62,217 bases of DNA from Megasphaera elsdenii (GTDB lineage: Bacteria; Bacillota; Negativicutes; Veillonellales; Megasphaeraceae): the NCBI RefSeq assembly GCF_020539865.1, contig NZ_JAJBQV010000012.1, forward strand, positions 1 through 62,217. The letters run 5' to 3'. The stretch's first letter is position 1; each line of letters starts with the position of its first letter. Of the stretch, positions 7,426 to 16,557 are shown in pieces. The notes beneath the pieces were generated by a model. That model made no database searches and was not told the origin of the DNA. It saw only the letters and a program-made list of their open reading frames with translations. A program made the position numbers and the translations under genes.

Positions 7426-7649
7426 AGTAAAAACCTCCTCTGACAGAAAATAAGCGGATGACAAACGCGTATATACTATACTATTTATGCTTATTCTATC
7501 AGAAATACCCGAAAAAGCAACTGTTAGTGGCTCGTGGCACGTGCTTAGGGGCTCGCACGTGCCTTTTCAGCCCGTCAGGTCATGGCTGTAAGGAATGGCA
7601 GGACAGTTGCTGAAACAGACCACGGTAGAGGGCGATCCCCTACCATGAC
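7426..7649. other. gene-free stretch upstream of the acyl-CoA dehydrogenase
   Basis: A hairpin with arms ggcacgtgc (7536-7544) and gcacgtgcc (7555-7563) stands out. Its loop and right arm hold aggggctcgcacgtg (7547-7561), which recurs exactly at 55025-55039. TATAGT-like -10 boxes for the acyl-CoA dehydrogenase lie near 7470-7485 without a clear -35. No gene is seen. Confidence 0.4.
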
Positions 7650-7699
7650 AAAAAAGGGCTGTCACACGAAGATTTATGTCATCATGTGCAGTCCCTTTT
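7650..7699. terminator. dispersed-family hairpin, long form
   Basis: Arms aaaagggctgt...cacacga and atcatgtg...cagtccctttt pair with a few interruptions. The same long form occurs at 43467-43515. It is followed by tagtttgtagcatagagttc words up to about 7735. Confidence 0.6.
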
Positions 7700-7795
7700 A
7701 CTTTATAGTTTGTAGCATAGAGTTCATCGTTTGCAGAGAAAGCCTTTAAATTTAAAGTCGTCCGCTAACAACCAGCTACTAGTCACTAACAGCTT

Positions 7796-7829
7796 AAAAG
7801 GGTTTGTCGCATAACGACAAACCCTTTTT
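7796..7829. terminator. terminator of tRNA-Pro
   Basis: A perfect stem aaagggtttgtcg/cgacaaaccctttt with a 4-nt loop and T-run on both strands. Imperfect ctaac/actag words lie on its left at 7766-7794. Confidence 0.8.
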
Positions 7830-7835
7830 TTGTCT

Positions 7836-7912
7836 TGGTCGGAACGGCGAGATTTGAACTCGCGACCTCTTCCACCCCAAGGAAGCGCGCTACCAAGCTG
7901 CGCCACGTCCCG
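7836..7912 (-). tRNA. tRNA-Pro (anticodon GGG)
   Basis: A 77-nt minus-strand sequence from CGGGACGTGGCGCAG to an encoded CCA. Acceptor arm CGGGACG pairs with CGTTCCG, the anticodon stem CTTCC/GGAAG holds the loop TTGGGGT with GGG at 34-36, and the T-arm contains GTTCAAATC. It reads proline CCC and CCU codons. Confidence 0.93.
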
Positions 7913-7923
7913 TCGACTTTTCT

Positions 7924-7952
7924 ATTTTAACTGATTCGACAGGACTTGTCAA
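7924..7952 (-). promoter_or_regulatory. promoter of tRNA-Pro
   Basis: TTGACA (7947-7952), 17-nt spacer and TAAAAT (7924-7929) on the minus strand, squeezed between the end of the carboxyltransferase gene and the tRNA. Confidence 0.75.
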
Positions 7953-7956
7953 TAGT

Positions 7957-9306
7957 CTATTTATTATCTCTTTTGCGGAAAAACGGCAGAGCGACTTCTG
8001 GGAACAAGGTATAGCTCAGGACATCTTCCGGGCTGGCATTGGGGAAACCTTCGTCAGCCAATGTTTTCTTCGATTTTTCCAGTTCTGGTTCCAAGTCGTC
8101 GGCCGGGCGATGGGTAATGACCGGTTCGTCGCCGATGCACATCTTACGGAACTTTTCGTCGATTTTTCCAGGGACGCGGCCGTATTTACCACGAACAATG
8201 TCCCGAACTTCGTTGGTGATAATTTTATAGCGGCCATACAGGACGTTTAGAGCTGCTGCTGATCCGGTAATCTGACTGGTCGGCGTGACCAGCGGCGGAT
8301 ACCCCAGGTCGCGGCGAACGTTGGGCATTTCTGCCAGTACTTCGTCGAAGCGGTCTTCCGCTTCTTGGGCTTTGAGCTGATTGTAAAGGTTAGTCAGCAT
8401 ACCGCCAGGAATCTGGTATTTGCGGACAGCCGGATTGATCTGATTGGGCATGGTCAATTTGAATTCGTCTTCCAGTTCCTTGCGGACGTTCTTGAAATGG
8501 TCGACGATAGGCCACAGGCGGTCGACATCGATGTCTGTGTCATAGATACTGTGCTGCAGGGCCATGACCATCGATTCCGTCGCCGGCTGGCTTGTAATTT
8601 CACCGAACGGCGACAATGCCGTATCAATAATGTCGACACCGGCTTCGATGGCCTTCATATAGGTCATTTCGCCGAGGCCGCACGTGCAGTGCGTATGTAG
8701 TTCGATGGGAACAGATAAGTGCTTTTTGAGCATGCGGATCAAGTTATATGCATCATATGGCGACAGCAGACCGGACATATCCTTGATACAAATCGAATCA
8801 ACACCCATATCCTGAAGTTCTTTAGCGACTTTGGTAAATGATTCCATAGTATGGATAGGGCTGATGGTATAGACCAAGGCCCCCTGGACGTGGACTGATT
8901 TCGTATCTTTTGCCGCCTTGATGGATGCTTCCAAGTTCCGCGGGTCGTTAAGGGCATCGAAGACACGGATAATGTCGATGCCGTTATCGACGGCGCGGTT
9001 GACGAATTCGTAGACGACATCGTCAGCATAATGGCGATAGCCTAAGATATTCTGGCCTCGGAACAACATTTGCAAGGGCGTTTTCTTAACGTGCTTCTTG
9101 ATAGTCCGAAGGCGTTCCCACGGATCTTCGTCGAGGAAGCGCATACACGTATCAAAGGTAGCACCGCCCCAACATTCCAGGGCATTATAGCCGACTTCAT
9201 CCATCGCTTCCAAGACCGGCAGCATCTGGCGCAGGCGCATACGCGTCGCTGCAATGGACTGATGCCCGTCGCGAAGGACCGTTTCTGTGATTTTTACTCT
9301 TGCCAT
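7957..9306 (-). CDS. biotin-dependent carboxyltransferase subunit (oxaloacetate decarboxylase alpha / PycB type)
   Basis: A 449-residue protein starting MARVKITETVLRDGHQS behind GGAGG. TLRDGHQS-type motif, the lysine motif CIKDMSG and the metal-binding HTHC motif identify the HMGL-like barrel, followed by the conserved PYC/OADA domain. Such subunits move carboxyl groups between biotin and oxaloacetate or pyruvate. The C-terminal biotinyl domain of oxaloacetate decarboxylase alpha is absent, so a separate biotin carrier must exist elsewhere. No decarboxylase membrane subunits or biotin carboxylase lie nearby, so pyruvate carboxylase subunit B, decarboxylase alpha and transcarboxylase 5S are all possible. 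Confidence 0.88.
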   Translation of the reverse strand: MARVKITETVLRDGHQSIAATRMRLRQMLPVLEAMDEVGYNALECWGGATFDTCMRFLDEDPWERLRTIKKHVKKTPLQMLFRGQNILGYRHYADDVVYEFVNRAVDNGIDIIRVFDALNDPRNLEASIKAAKDTKSVHVQGALVYTISPIHTMESFTKVAKELQDMGVDSICIKDMSGLLSPYDAYNLIRMLKKHLSVPIELHTHCTCGLGEMTYMKAIEAGVDIIDTALSPFGEITSQPATESMVMALQHSIYDTDIDVDRLWPIVDHFKNVRKELEDEFKLTMPNQINPAVRKYQIPGGMLTNLYNQLKAQEAEDRFDEVLAEMPNVRRDLGYPPLVTPTSQITGSAAALNVLYGRYKIITNEVRDIVRGKYGRVPGKIDEKFRKMCIGDEPVITHRPADDLEPELEKSKKTLADEGFPNASPEDVLSYTLFPEVALPFFRKRDNK

Positions 9307-9371
9307 TCTATTTCCTCCAATGTTGTATTTATCTTCAAAGGTTGGATGCAAAAATCATGCGTACTATTTTA

Positions 9372-10427
9372 TTATATCATAGTAGGCCCGGTTTTGCTAT
9401 TCACATCGATGTCATACCTTGTCCGGCCCTGAAAGACGTAGATATGACCAACCGGTACGTCGCCCTGGCGCCACTGCAATGTTTGAGACAGGCTCCAGGC
9501 CGCCGTCTTGATGGTGACATTGTGATAACCCCGGGCGCGGGACGTATCGCGCCGGTTATAACAAATGGTAATCATCTCTTCATCAGGCAGACTGCGGAGG
9601 AACGGCAAGAGCTTCTGGCCATAACGGCGGGTATCGACTAATTCGCCCATAGCCGGCGTGTAGGCCCCGGCCAAGACCTGTGTGTCGTCGTCCAGGTCTT
9701 CTGTGGCTTGTAGGCCCGTCCGAATGCATTTTATACCTTCTTCCAAGAAGTGCTGCTTCATGTAAGCCGACCGGACAACGCCTTCATGGATGGTTAAAGG
9801 CTGATAGCATCCGGATCGCCAGCTGTCGGCCAGATCCGTCCCTTCCAGAACGGCGACGGGATAGATGCGAGCCAGGTCCGGCTGGAGATGGCAAATGGCT
9901 GCCGTCGTTCGGACCAAACTCGGCCAGTCTTCACCAGGCAGTCCGGGCATGAGCTGGTGACCGACAGTAAATCCGTACTGCCGCAAGAGGGCCGTCGCCG
10001 CTACGACATCCCCTGCCGTATGGCCCCGTCGGGCCTGCTGGAGGACGGCATCGTCCATGGACTGGACGCCCAATTCGACACAGGTCAGGCCATAATGCTG
10101 CAAACGCTGCAATATCTCCGGCGTGATGCAGTCCGGCCGGGTCGAACAACGGATAGCATCAATGGTCCCGGCCGTTAGGGCTTCGTAAGCCGGCTGCAAG
10201 AGCTGTTCCTGAACAGCCCCTGGCATGGCCGTGAAACTGCCGCCGTAGAAAGCCACTTCCCAGTGGCGCCGCGTCCGGGCTGACGCCGTGTAGGCTACAA
10301 TGAGGCGGCGCACCTCATCAGGCGTCGGCAGACCTTGGTGCCCCGTGATCTGCCACTGATTACAGAAGACACAACGGTGAGGACAACCGATATGGGGAAT
10401 GAAAACAGGGATGATAGACGTTTGCAT
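9372..10427 (-). CDS. Elp3-like radical SAM protein
   Basis: A 351-residue protein with the iron-sulfur motif CPHRCVFCNQ (Cys15, 19, 22) at its N-terminus, then AFYGGSFTAM, LRCSTRPD-like and CVELGVQSMDD blocks typical of the Elp3/HemN-like radical SAM group. The acetyltransferase domain of true Elp3 is missing; a shorter C-terminal region replaces it. Genes like this often sit beside rnc and smc in Firmicutes. The start at ATG 10427 has GGAGG upstream. A terminator of the dispersed family separates it from rnc. A role in tRNA modification is plausible but unproven. Confidence 0.75.
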   Translation of the reverse strand: MQTSIIPVFIPHIGCPHRCVFCNQWQITGHQGLPTPDEVRRLIVAYTASARTRRHWEVAFYGGSFTAMPGAVQEQLLQPAYEALTAGTIDAIRCSTRPDCITPEILQRLQHYGLTCVELGVQSMDDAVLQQARRGHTAGDVVAATALLRQYGFTVGHQLMPGLPGEDWPSLVRTTAAICHLQPDLARIYPVAVLEGTDLADSWRSGCYQPLTIHEGVVRSAYMKQHFLEEGIKCIRTGLQATEDLDDDTQVLAGAYTPAMGELVDTRRYGQKLLPFLRSLPDEEMITICYNRRDTSRARGYHNVTIKTAAWSLSQTLQWRQGDVPVGHIYVFQGRTRYDIDVNSKTGPTMI

Positions 10428-10440
10428 GATGCCTCCTGTG

Positions 10441-10475
10441 AAAAAAGAGGCTGTCTCGTCGACAGCCTCTTTTTT
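10441..10475. terminator. dispersed-family hairpin between rnc and the radical SAM gene
   Basis: A perfect inverted repeat aaaaagaggctgtc / gacagcctcttttt around a 2-3-nt loop. It ends the fapR-rnc operon. Its tail (10476-10510) is made of gttcgt/ttcgta words. Confidence 0.8.
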
Positions 10476-10511
10476 AGTAGTTCGTTGTTCGTGGTTCGTA
10501 ATACTAGCCAC

Positions 10512-11228
10512 TCAAGATTCTTCGCCTTTCAAATCCATGAGCGCTGTATGGGCTGCATGTTGTTCGGCGTCTTTTTTTGTTTTGCCCGAGCCTTCACCGA
10601 GAACTTTGCCATTGACTTTAACCTCCATGTAGAAGGTCTTGTCATGGTCTGGCCCTTCGCTGCGGCACAGTTCGTATTCAATATGCTGCGGTCCCTTCTG
10701 CTGGACGTATTCCTGGAAGAGGGTCTTATAGTCTTTTTCATAATGGCCGCTCTTGACCAAGTCCAGATAGCTTTTAAGCTGATGAAGGATGAATTTGCGG
10801 GCTTCTTCATAGGAACTGTCAATATAAATCGCACCGACGACGGCTTCAAAGGCATCGGCCATGATGCTCGGCCGCGTGCGTCCTCCAGTAGCCAGTTCCC
10901 CCTTGCCCAAGAGAATATAATCCCCCATGTGGAACTTAGCACAGACCGAAGCCAACGGCGTCTCACTGACGACACTGGCCCGGGCCTTAGACAGTTCACC
11001 TTCGGGCATATTGGGATAATGAAGGAATAGATATTCACCTACGACAAGGTCCAGGATAGCGTCGCCCAAAAATTCCAGGCGTTCGTTGTAATAGCCATGG
11101 CTGGCCTTGTTTTCATTGGCATAAGATGAATGGGTCAGGGCCTGATCCAAAATGAGGAGATTATGGAATTCCTTGAGGCCCAGGACCTGTATGAATTGTT
11201 CTAGCTGTTGTTTTCGTTCGGTATCCAT
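10512..11228 (-). CDS. rnc: ribonuclease III
   Basis: A 238-residue endonuclease that cuts double-stranded RNA in rRNA precursors and antisense duplexes. The signature NERLEFLGDAILD (residues 48-60) supplies the catalytic Glu and Asp; a second acidic pair lies in ADAFEAVVGAIY. The double-stranded RNA-binding domain covers about 165-232 and ends in the usual GKTKKDAEQHAA helix. It is the last gene of the fatty-acid operon, 17 nt after fabF, as in several Firmicutes. The ribosome site is weak, suggesting coupling to fabF. Confidence 0.95.
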   Translation of the reverse strand: MDTERKQQLEQFIQVLGLKEFHNLLILDQALTHSSYANENKASHGYYNERLEFLGDAILDLVVGEYLFLHYPNMPEGELSKARASVVSETPLASVCAKFHMGDYILLGKGELATGGRTRPSIMADAFEAVVGAIYIDSSYEEARKFILHQLKSYLDLVKSGHYEKDYKTLFQEYVQQKGPQHIEYELCRSEGPDHDKTFYMEVKVNGKVLGEGSGKTKKDAEQHAAHTALMDLKGEES

Positions 11229-11245
11229 CAGGTCAGTCTTCTTTA

Positions 11246-12499
11246 TTATTCAGCGTATTTCTTAAAAAGCAAGGTGGCGTTATGGCCGCCGAAACCGAAG
11301 GAGTTGGAAATGGCGACGTTGACATCAGCTTCTACAGCTTTATCCGGCACATAATTGAGGTCCAGTTCTTTCAATTCGTCTTCCGGTTCGACAAGGTTGA
11401 TCGTCGGATGGACCTTGCCCGTTTCGATGGTCATGGCGCAAGCAATGGCTTCGACAGCACCGGCAGCGCCGAGGAGATGGCCTGTCATGGATTTCGTCGA
11501 GCTAATGAGCATATCTTTAGCATGGTCGCCAAAGACGCGGGCAATAGCCTTCGATTCATTGAGGTCGTTGAGGTGCGTCGACGTGCCATGAGCATTGACG
11601 TAATCGACGTCTTCCGGCTGGAGGCCGGCATCTTTGACAGCCAGAGCCATGCATTTAGACTGCTGGATGCCTTCCGGAGCCGGAGCCGTAATGTGATAAG
11701 CGTCGGCATTGCTACCATAACCGCCGATTTCACAGTAGATGTGAGCGCCGCGTTTCTTAGCGTGTTCCAATTCTTCGAGGAAGACGACGCCGGCACCTTC
11801 GCCCATGACGAAACCGTCGCGGTCTTTATCGAAGGGACGCGATGCATGAGCCGGGTCATCGTTGCGCGTACTCAAAGCTTTCATAGCGGCAAAACCGGCT
11901 ACAGCACCAGGAGATACGGCGGCTTCCGTACCACCGGCAACGGCAGCATCGAGTTCGCCGCGCTGAATCATGCGGTAAGCAGCACCGATGGAGTTCGTGC
12001 CCGTTGCGCAAGCCGTAACGACGCTGGCACAATGGCCCTGAAAGCCGAAGAAGATGGATACCTGGCCTGATGCCATGTTGGCGATCATCTTCGGTACGAC
12101 GAAAGGATTGACACGAGATGGGCCTTTTGAGAACAGGCCTTTGTACAAATTGTGGAGCGTTTCCATGCCGCCAATGCCTGTACCGATGATGGTACCGATG
12201 CGGTCGCGATCTTCTTCATCCAAATTGATTTTGGAATCGTCGAGAGCCAATTTGGCAGCAGCTACGGAGAACTGCGTCGACGGATCCATGTGGCGGGCTT
12301 CTTTACGGTCGATGCCGTAGTCAGCGGGGTTAAAATCTTTGACTTCGCCGGCAATGCGGGCAGCATATTCGGTTGCGTCAAAGTGGGTAATGGGGCCGAT
12401 GCCGTTTTCGCCGTTGAGCAGGGCATTCCAAAAAGCATCTTTACCGATGCCCACAGGAGAAATGACACCTAACCCGGTAATTACTACGCGTTTTTCCAA
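11246..12499 (-). CDS. fabF: beta-ketoacyl-ACP synthase II
   Basis: A 417-residue condensing enzyme that elongates acyl-ACP with malonyl-ACP. The catalytic triad is complete: Cys in VTACATGT, His in NAHGTST and His in KSMTGHLLG. The C-terminal glycine loop NSFGFGGHN is present. Length is typical. The best start is TTG 12499 (EKRVVITG) because GAGGTGA lies 5 nt before it; the alternative GTG three codons earlier overlaps that ribosome site. It follows fabK and precedes rnc. Confidence 0.95.
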   Translation of the reverse strand: MEKRVVITGLGVISPVGIGKDAFWNALLNGENGIGPITHFDATEYAARIAGEVKDFNPADYGIDRKEARHMDPSTQFSVAAAKLALDDSKINLDEEDRDRIGTIIGTGIGGMETLHNLYKGLFSKGPSRVNPFVVPKMIANMASGQVSIFFGFQGHCASVVTACATGTNSIGAAYRMIQRGELDAAVAGGTEAAVSPGAVAGFAAMKALSTRNDDPAHASRPFDKDRDGFVMGEGAGVVFLEELEHAKKRGAHIYCEIGGYGSNADAYHITAPAPEGIQQSKCMALAVKDAGLQPEDVDYVNAHGTSTHLNDLNESKAIARVFGDHAKDMLISSTKSMTGHLLGAAGAVEAIACAMTIETGKVHPTINLVEPEDELKELDLNYVPDKAVEADVNVAISNSFGFGGHNATLLFKKYAE

Positions 12500-12532
12500 A
12501 GTTTTCACCTCATTATAAAAAGTAACGTACTA

Positions 12533-13489
12533 TCAGCCGGGAATAGCTTCCATTTCCCGTTTGATGTTGGCAAATATATCCTTGACCGGCAGGATATCGT
12601 GAATTTCCATCATGCGCCTGCCGGAAAATACCAGACCTGTTTCGACATCGCCCTGCTGGGCCCGTGTCAAGGCTCGGATGATGCAGTATTTGTGACTGCA
12701 CTTCTTGAGACACTGATCACACGTTTCCGGCTTCGGTGCCGTCCCCAGAAGGATCCGTTCGGAGAAAGGCGTCCGAATAGCCTGGCCAGGAAGGCCAACA
12801 GGACTGTGTACGAGGATGAAGTCTTCCGGTTTATTGGCCCGGAGATAGACTTTTTTCAATTCTTCTGAACCATTCGATTCGACGCTGGCAGCGAAACGGC
12901 TGCCCATCTGGACGCCATTGGCGCCAAGGCGAAGCATTTCGGCTACGTCTTCCCCATGCAGTACCCCGCCGGCACCGATGACAGGGATGTCAACGGCAGC
13001 GCGGACTTCCGGCACGATGAGGCGGCTCGAACGGTTGGTCCCCAAATGCCCGCCTGCTTCAGCTCCTTCGACGACGACGGCCGAAGCACCCAGGGATTGG
13101 GATATTTTAGCTAGTTTGGCAGAAGACACAATAGGGACAATAGGCGTGCCCGATGCTTTGCCCCAGGCGAACATGTCCCGGGAAAAGCCTGCGCCTGCTA
13201 CAACCAGATCGATTCCTTCTTCAATAGCAGTGGTCACGATGCCCTTGAATTCACGGGCTGCAACCATTACGTTTATACCTATGATTCCATGAGGAGACAA
13301 TTTTCTGGCTAATTTAATTTCATGTCGCAATTCGTCAAAAGGCATGCCAGATGCCGCAATAAGGCCGATACCGCCTTCATTGGCTACGGCTGCAGCCAGC
13401 CGGGCTGTGGATAAACGGATGGCCATGCCGCCCTGAATGATTGGCACCTTTGCTACGAGCTTACCTATTCTTAATTCTGGCAGCTTCAC
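12533..13489 (-). CDS. fabK: FMN-dependent enoyl-ACP reductase II
   Basis: A 318-residue barrel of the nitronate monooxygenase/FabK family. IIQGGM opens the domain, VVVEGAEAGGHLG and GAGGVLHGEDVAEMLRLGA are the FMN-binding strands and NGVQMGSRF closes it. Its place inside the fab operon argues for enoyl-ACP reductase; no fabI is visible. Unusually, the C-terminal part holds a cysteine cluster (CDQCLKKCSHKYC) that could bind metal or an Fe-S centre. The start is GTG 13489, 8 nt after GGAGG; the upstream ATG has no ribosome site. Confidence 0.85.
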   Translation of the reverse strand: MKLPELRIGKLVAKVPIIQGGMAIRLSTARLAAAVANEGGIGLIAASGMPFDELRHEIKLARKLSPHGIIGINVMVAAREFKGIVTTAIEEGIDLVVAGAGFSRDMFAWGKASGTPIVPIVSSAKLAKISQSLGASAVVVEGAEAGGHLGTNRSSRLIVPEVRAAVDIPVIGAGGVLHGEDVAEMLRLGANGVQMGSRFAASVESNGSEELKKVYLRANKPEDFILVHSPVGLPGQAIRTPFSERILLGTAPKPETCDQCLKKCSHKYCIIRALTRAQQGDVETGLVFSGRRMMEIHDILPVKDIFANIKREMEAIPG

Positions 13490-13565
13490 TCTGTTTTCCT
13501 CCATTCAAGATACCGGGAGGGGAAGACATACAACATGCCTCCCCCTTCGGGCTCTTATTGCGTAC

Positions 13566-13811
13566 TTACGCTTTCTTTTCCTTTTCAATGTAATCAACTG
13601 TATCTTTGACAGTTTTGATTTTTTCGGCAACATCATCAGGGATTTCGATATTGAATTCTTCTTCGAAAGCCATGATAAGTTCAACAATGTCCAAGGAATC
13701 AGCGCCTAAATCATCGATGTAAGCAGCGTCCATTTTGACTTCTTTTTCGTCAACGCCTAACTGTTCAACAACAATGCTCTTAACTTTTTCAAAAGTATCC
13801 TGTTCGCTCAT
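13566..13811 (-). CDS. acpP: acyl carrier protein
   Basis: An 81-residue acidic protein with the phosphopantetheine attachment motif GADSLD (Ser39) and helices rich in Glu and Asp. It carries growing acyl chains for all Fab enzymes, PlsX and the Lpx acyltransferases in this window. Two ATGs lie close together; the second (13811) is spaced better from AGGGGGTG. It sits between fabG and fabK. Confidence 0.95.
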   Translation of the reverse strand: MSEQDTFEKVKSIVVEQLGVDEKEVKMDAAYIDDLGADSLDIVELIMAFEEEFNIEIPDDVAEKIKTVKDTVDYIEKEKKA

Positions 13812-13848
13812 GTCCATTCACCCCCTTTCAGTGGAGTATGCTTTTGTA

Positions 13849-14592
13849 TTACATTACCATGCCGCCATCTACGTTAAGGGTCTGGCCGGTAATATAGCTG
13901 GCATCATCCGATGCCAGGAACAAGACGGCCTTGGCCACTTCTTCCGGCTGGGCAACGCGGCCCATAGGAATGGTCTTGACCATGGCATCAACGGCTTCTT
14001 CACCGAGGACAGCCGTCATATCCGTGGCAATGCATCCCGGTGCTACGGCATTGCAGCGGATGTTGCGCGAAGCCAGTTCTTTGGCTACGGACTTGGTAAA
14101 GCCAATGAGACCGGCTTTGGCAGCGGCGTAATTGGCCTGTCCGGCATTGCCTGTTTCGCCGACGACGGACGTAATGTTGATAATCGAACCACTGCGTTGT
14201 TTCATCATCAGCCGCGATACAGCTTTGGTGCAGTGGAACGCCCCATTGAGGTTGGTATTGAGGACGGCCTGCCAGTCTTCTTCTTTCATGATCATGAGCA
14301 GTCCGTCGCGGGTAATGCCCGCATTATTGACTAAGATATCGACGCGGCCTAATTCTTTCTTAACAGCCTTTACCATATCAGCTACGGCCTTTTCATCAGA
14401 AACGTCGCACTGGATAGCCATGGCTTGCACGCCTTTTTCTTCGATGGCCTGCTTCGTTTCTTCAGCAGCCTTTGTATTGCCAGCATAGATAATAGCCACG
14501 CTGGCACCGGCTTCAGCCAGCGCAATAGCTACAGCGCGGCCAATGCCGCGGGAGCCGCCAGTGACGATAGCCGTTTTCCCTGTTAAGTGCAT
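13849..14592 (-). CDS. fabG: 3-oxoacyl-ACP reductase
   Basis: A 247-residue short-chain dehydrogenase that reduces 3-oxoacyl-ACP with NADPH. The nucleotide loop is GGSRGIGRA, NNAG follows at about residue 86, and catalytic Tyr-Lys are in NYAAAK. The C-terminal YITGQTLNVDGG is typical of FabG. The start ATG 14592 has GGAGG 9 nt upstream. The fabD stop is 2 nt away, so translation is probably coupled. Confidence 0.95.
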   Translation of the reverse strand: MHLTGKTAIVTGGSRGIGRAVAIALAEAGASVAIIYAGNTKAAEETKQAIEEKGVQAMAIQCDVSDEKAVADMVKAVKKELGRVDILVNNAGITRDGLLMIMKEEDWQAVLNTNLNGAFHCTKAVSRLMMKQRSGSIINITSVVGETGNAGQANYAAAKAGLIGFTKSVAKELASRNIRCNAVAPGCIATDMTAVLGEEAVDAMVKTIPMGRVAQPEEVAKAVLFLASDDASYITGQTLNVDGGMVM

Positions 14593-14593
14593 T

Positions 14594-15538
14594 TTATCGA
14601 ACCTCCTGGAAAAATTCAAGCGTTTTCTGTAAGGAAGGGATATCTTCTACATTTTCGCTGTGGATTTTGCGGTCGATTTTACGATTAAAACCGCAAAGGG
14701 TCTTACCCGGACCGACTTCGACGAAGGTTTCAGCACCGAAAGCCTGCATGGTCTTAGTGCAATCGATCCAGAGGACCGGGCTGGCAGCCTGTTTGACTAA
14801 GTTGGCCTTAATATCGGCAGCCGATGTTTCGATCTGGCCGTTGACGTTGGCTACGACAGGAATCTTGGCATCGGAAAGGGTAATGTCGTCGAGGACTTCT
14901 GCCAGTCGTTTAGCAGCCGGTTCCATGAGCGTGCTGTGGAAAGGCGCACTGACGTGGAGGAGGATAGCCCGTTTGGCACCGGCTTCCTTCATAGCCGCAG
15001 CCGCTTCTTCGACGGCTTTCGTGCTGCCGGCGATAACAATCTGGCCGGGGCAGTTGAAGTTAACGGCCTGGACCGTACCGCCCTGAGCTGAAATCTGAGC
15101 GCAAATGTCTTTAATCTTATCTTCAGCCAGGCCGAGGATAGCTGCCATGCCGCCTTCACCGAGGGGTACGGCTTCCTGCATGAACTGGCCGCGGAGGCGG
15201 ACCGTGCGGACGGCGTCGGCAAAGGTCAAGGCACCGGCAGCGACAAGGGCCGAATATTCGCCGAGGCTGTGGCCGGCAGCGATGTCCGGTGTCAGCCCTT
15301 CCTGGGCGAGGACACGGCAGCAAGCCGTGCTGGCCGTCAGGATAGCCGGCTGTGTATTATAGGTCTTCATGAGTTCTTCATCGGGACCTTCAAAGCAGAG
15401 CTTGGTCAGGGAAAATCCCAAGGCGTCATCGGCTTCTTCAAAAAGCTGTTTGACTACGGGATATGCATCGTATAAATCTTTGACCATGCCGACTTTCTGG
15501 GCACCCTGGCCGGGGAAAACAAATGCCTTTTTCATCAT
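14594..15538 (-). CDS. fabD: malonyl-CoA:ACP transacylase
   Basis: A 314-residue enzyme that loads malonate on ACP. It starts KKAFVFPGQGAQ, has the active-site serine in GHSLGEY and the catalytic histidine in VSAPFHS. Length matches the family. GAGGTG precedes a double ATG. It lies between fabH and fabG in the fap operon. Confidence 0.95.
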   Translation of the reverse strand: MMKKAFVFPGQGAQKVGMVKDLYDAYPVVKQLFEEADDALGFSLTKLCFEGPDEELMKTYNTQPAILTASTACCRVLAQEGLTPDIAAGHSLGEYSALVAAGALTFADAVRTVRLRGQFMQEAVPLGEGGMAAILGLAEDKIKDICAQISAQGGTVQAVNFNCPGQIVIAGSTKAVEEAAAAMKEAGAKRAILLHVSAPFHSTLMEPAAKRLAEVLDDITLSDAKIPVVANVNGQIETSAADIKANLVKQAASPVLWIDCTKTMQAFGAETFVEVGPGKTLCGFNRKIDRKIHSENVEDIPSLQKTLEFFQEVR

Positions 15539-15561
15539 CAGTCACACCTCTCGTAAAAAAA

Positions 15562-16557
15562 TCAATACCATTTCATAACTAAGCTGGCCCAGGTCAGACC
15601 GGCTCCGAATCCATCCAGGCAGACGATATCGCCGCGGTGGATCATGCCTGCGTGAACGGCTTCATCCAAGGCGATAGGAATGGAAGCGCCGGATGTATTC
15701 GCATATTTCTCGATGTTGACGAAGACTTTTTCCATCGGTACATGGAGCCGTTTTGCCGCAGACTGGATGATGCGGATGTTGGCCTGATGGGGAACAAGGA
15801 CGTCGATGTCTTCCTTCGTCAGTTCCGAGCGTTTAAGGGCTAATTCAGCTGCGTGAGGCATGGCTTTGACGGCGAATTTATAGACTTCTTTGCCGTCCAT
15901 CTTGGCATAGGCCATACCGTTTTCGCGCAGGGCATCGGTCGGCGGCATTTCGACACCGCTGGCCGGAATGGTCAGGAAATCACCGCCTGTCCCATCGGCA
16001 CCCATAGCACCGCCGAGGATGCCATAGCCGCTGGGGACCGGGCCGATGACAGCAGCGCCGGCGCCATCTCCGAAGAGGACGCACGACGAGCGGTCTTTCC
16101 AGTTGACGACGCGGGTCAGGATTTCTGCACCGATGACCAAAATATATTTATACATCTTATTTTCAATGAACTGGGAAGCGATGATCGAGCCGTAAGCAAA
16201 GCCCGAGCAGGCTGCTTCCAAATCGAAGGCCGCTGCATTGACAGCGTGGAGATTGGCCTGGACTTTGCAGGCCGTCGACGGCAGGGCCCGGTCCGGGGTC
16301 AGCGTGCAGACGATGATCAAATTCAAATCTTCCGCTTTGATGCCGGCATTCTTCAAGGCTTCTTCGCCGGCTTTAGTAGCCAGGTCCGACGTATTGACAC
16401 CTTTCGGAGCGACGTGACGGGCGCCGATACCTGTACGGCTGCGAATCCATTCATCGGATGTATCCATCATTTTTTCTAAATCTTTATTCGTCCATACCTG
16501 ATCAGGTACACAGTGACCTGTACCAAGAATCCCAGCGGGATTAGCTTTCACTATCAT
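15562..16557 (-). CDS. fabH: beta-ketoacyl-ACP synthase III
   Basis: A 331-residue enzyme that starts fatty-acid synthesis by condensing acyl-CoA with malonyl-ACP. Catalytic residues are Cys in EAACSGF, His in VPHQANIRI and Asn in YANTSGAS. Start ATG 16557 has AGAGG upstream and overlaps the end of plsX by 17 nt, showing tight coupling. Primer preference (straight or branched) cannot be read here. Confidence 0.95.
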   Translation of the reverse strand: MIVKANPAGILGTGHCVPDQVWTNKDLEKMMDTSDEWIRSRTGIGARHVAPKGVNTSDLATKAGEEALKNAGIKAEDLNLIIVCTLTPDRALPSTACKVQANLHAVNAAAFDLEAACSGFAYGSIIASQFIENKMYKYILVIGAEILTRVVNWKDRSSCVLFGDGAGAAVIGPVPSGYGILGGAMGADGTGGDFLTIPASGVEMPPTDALRENGMAYAKMDGKEVYKFAVKAMPHAAELALKRSELTKEDIDVLVPHQANIRIIQSAAKRLHVPMEKVFVNIEKYANTSGASIPIALDEAVHAGMIHRGDIVCLDGFGAGLTWASLVMKWY

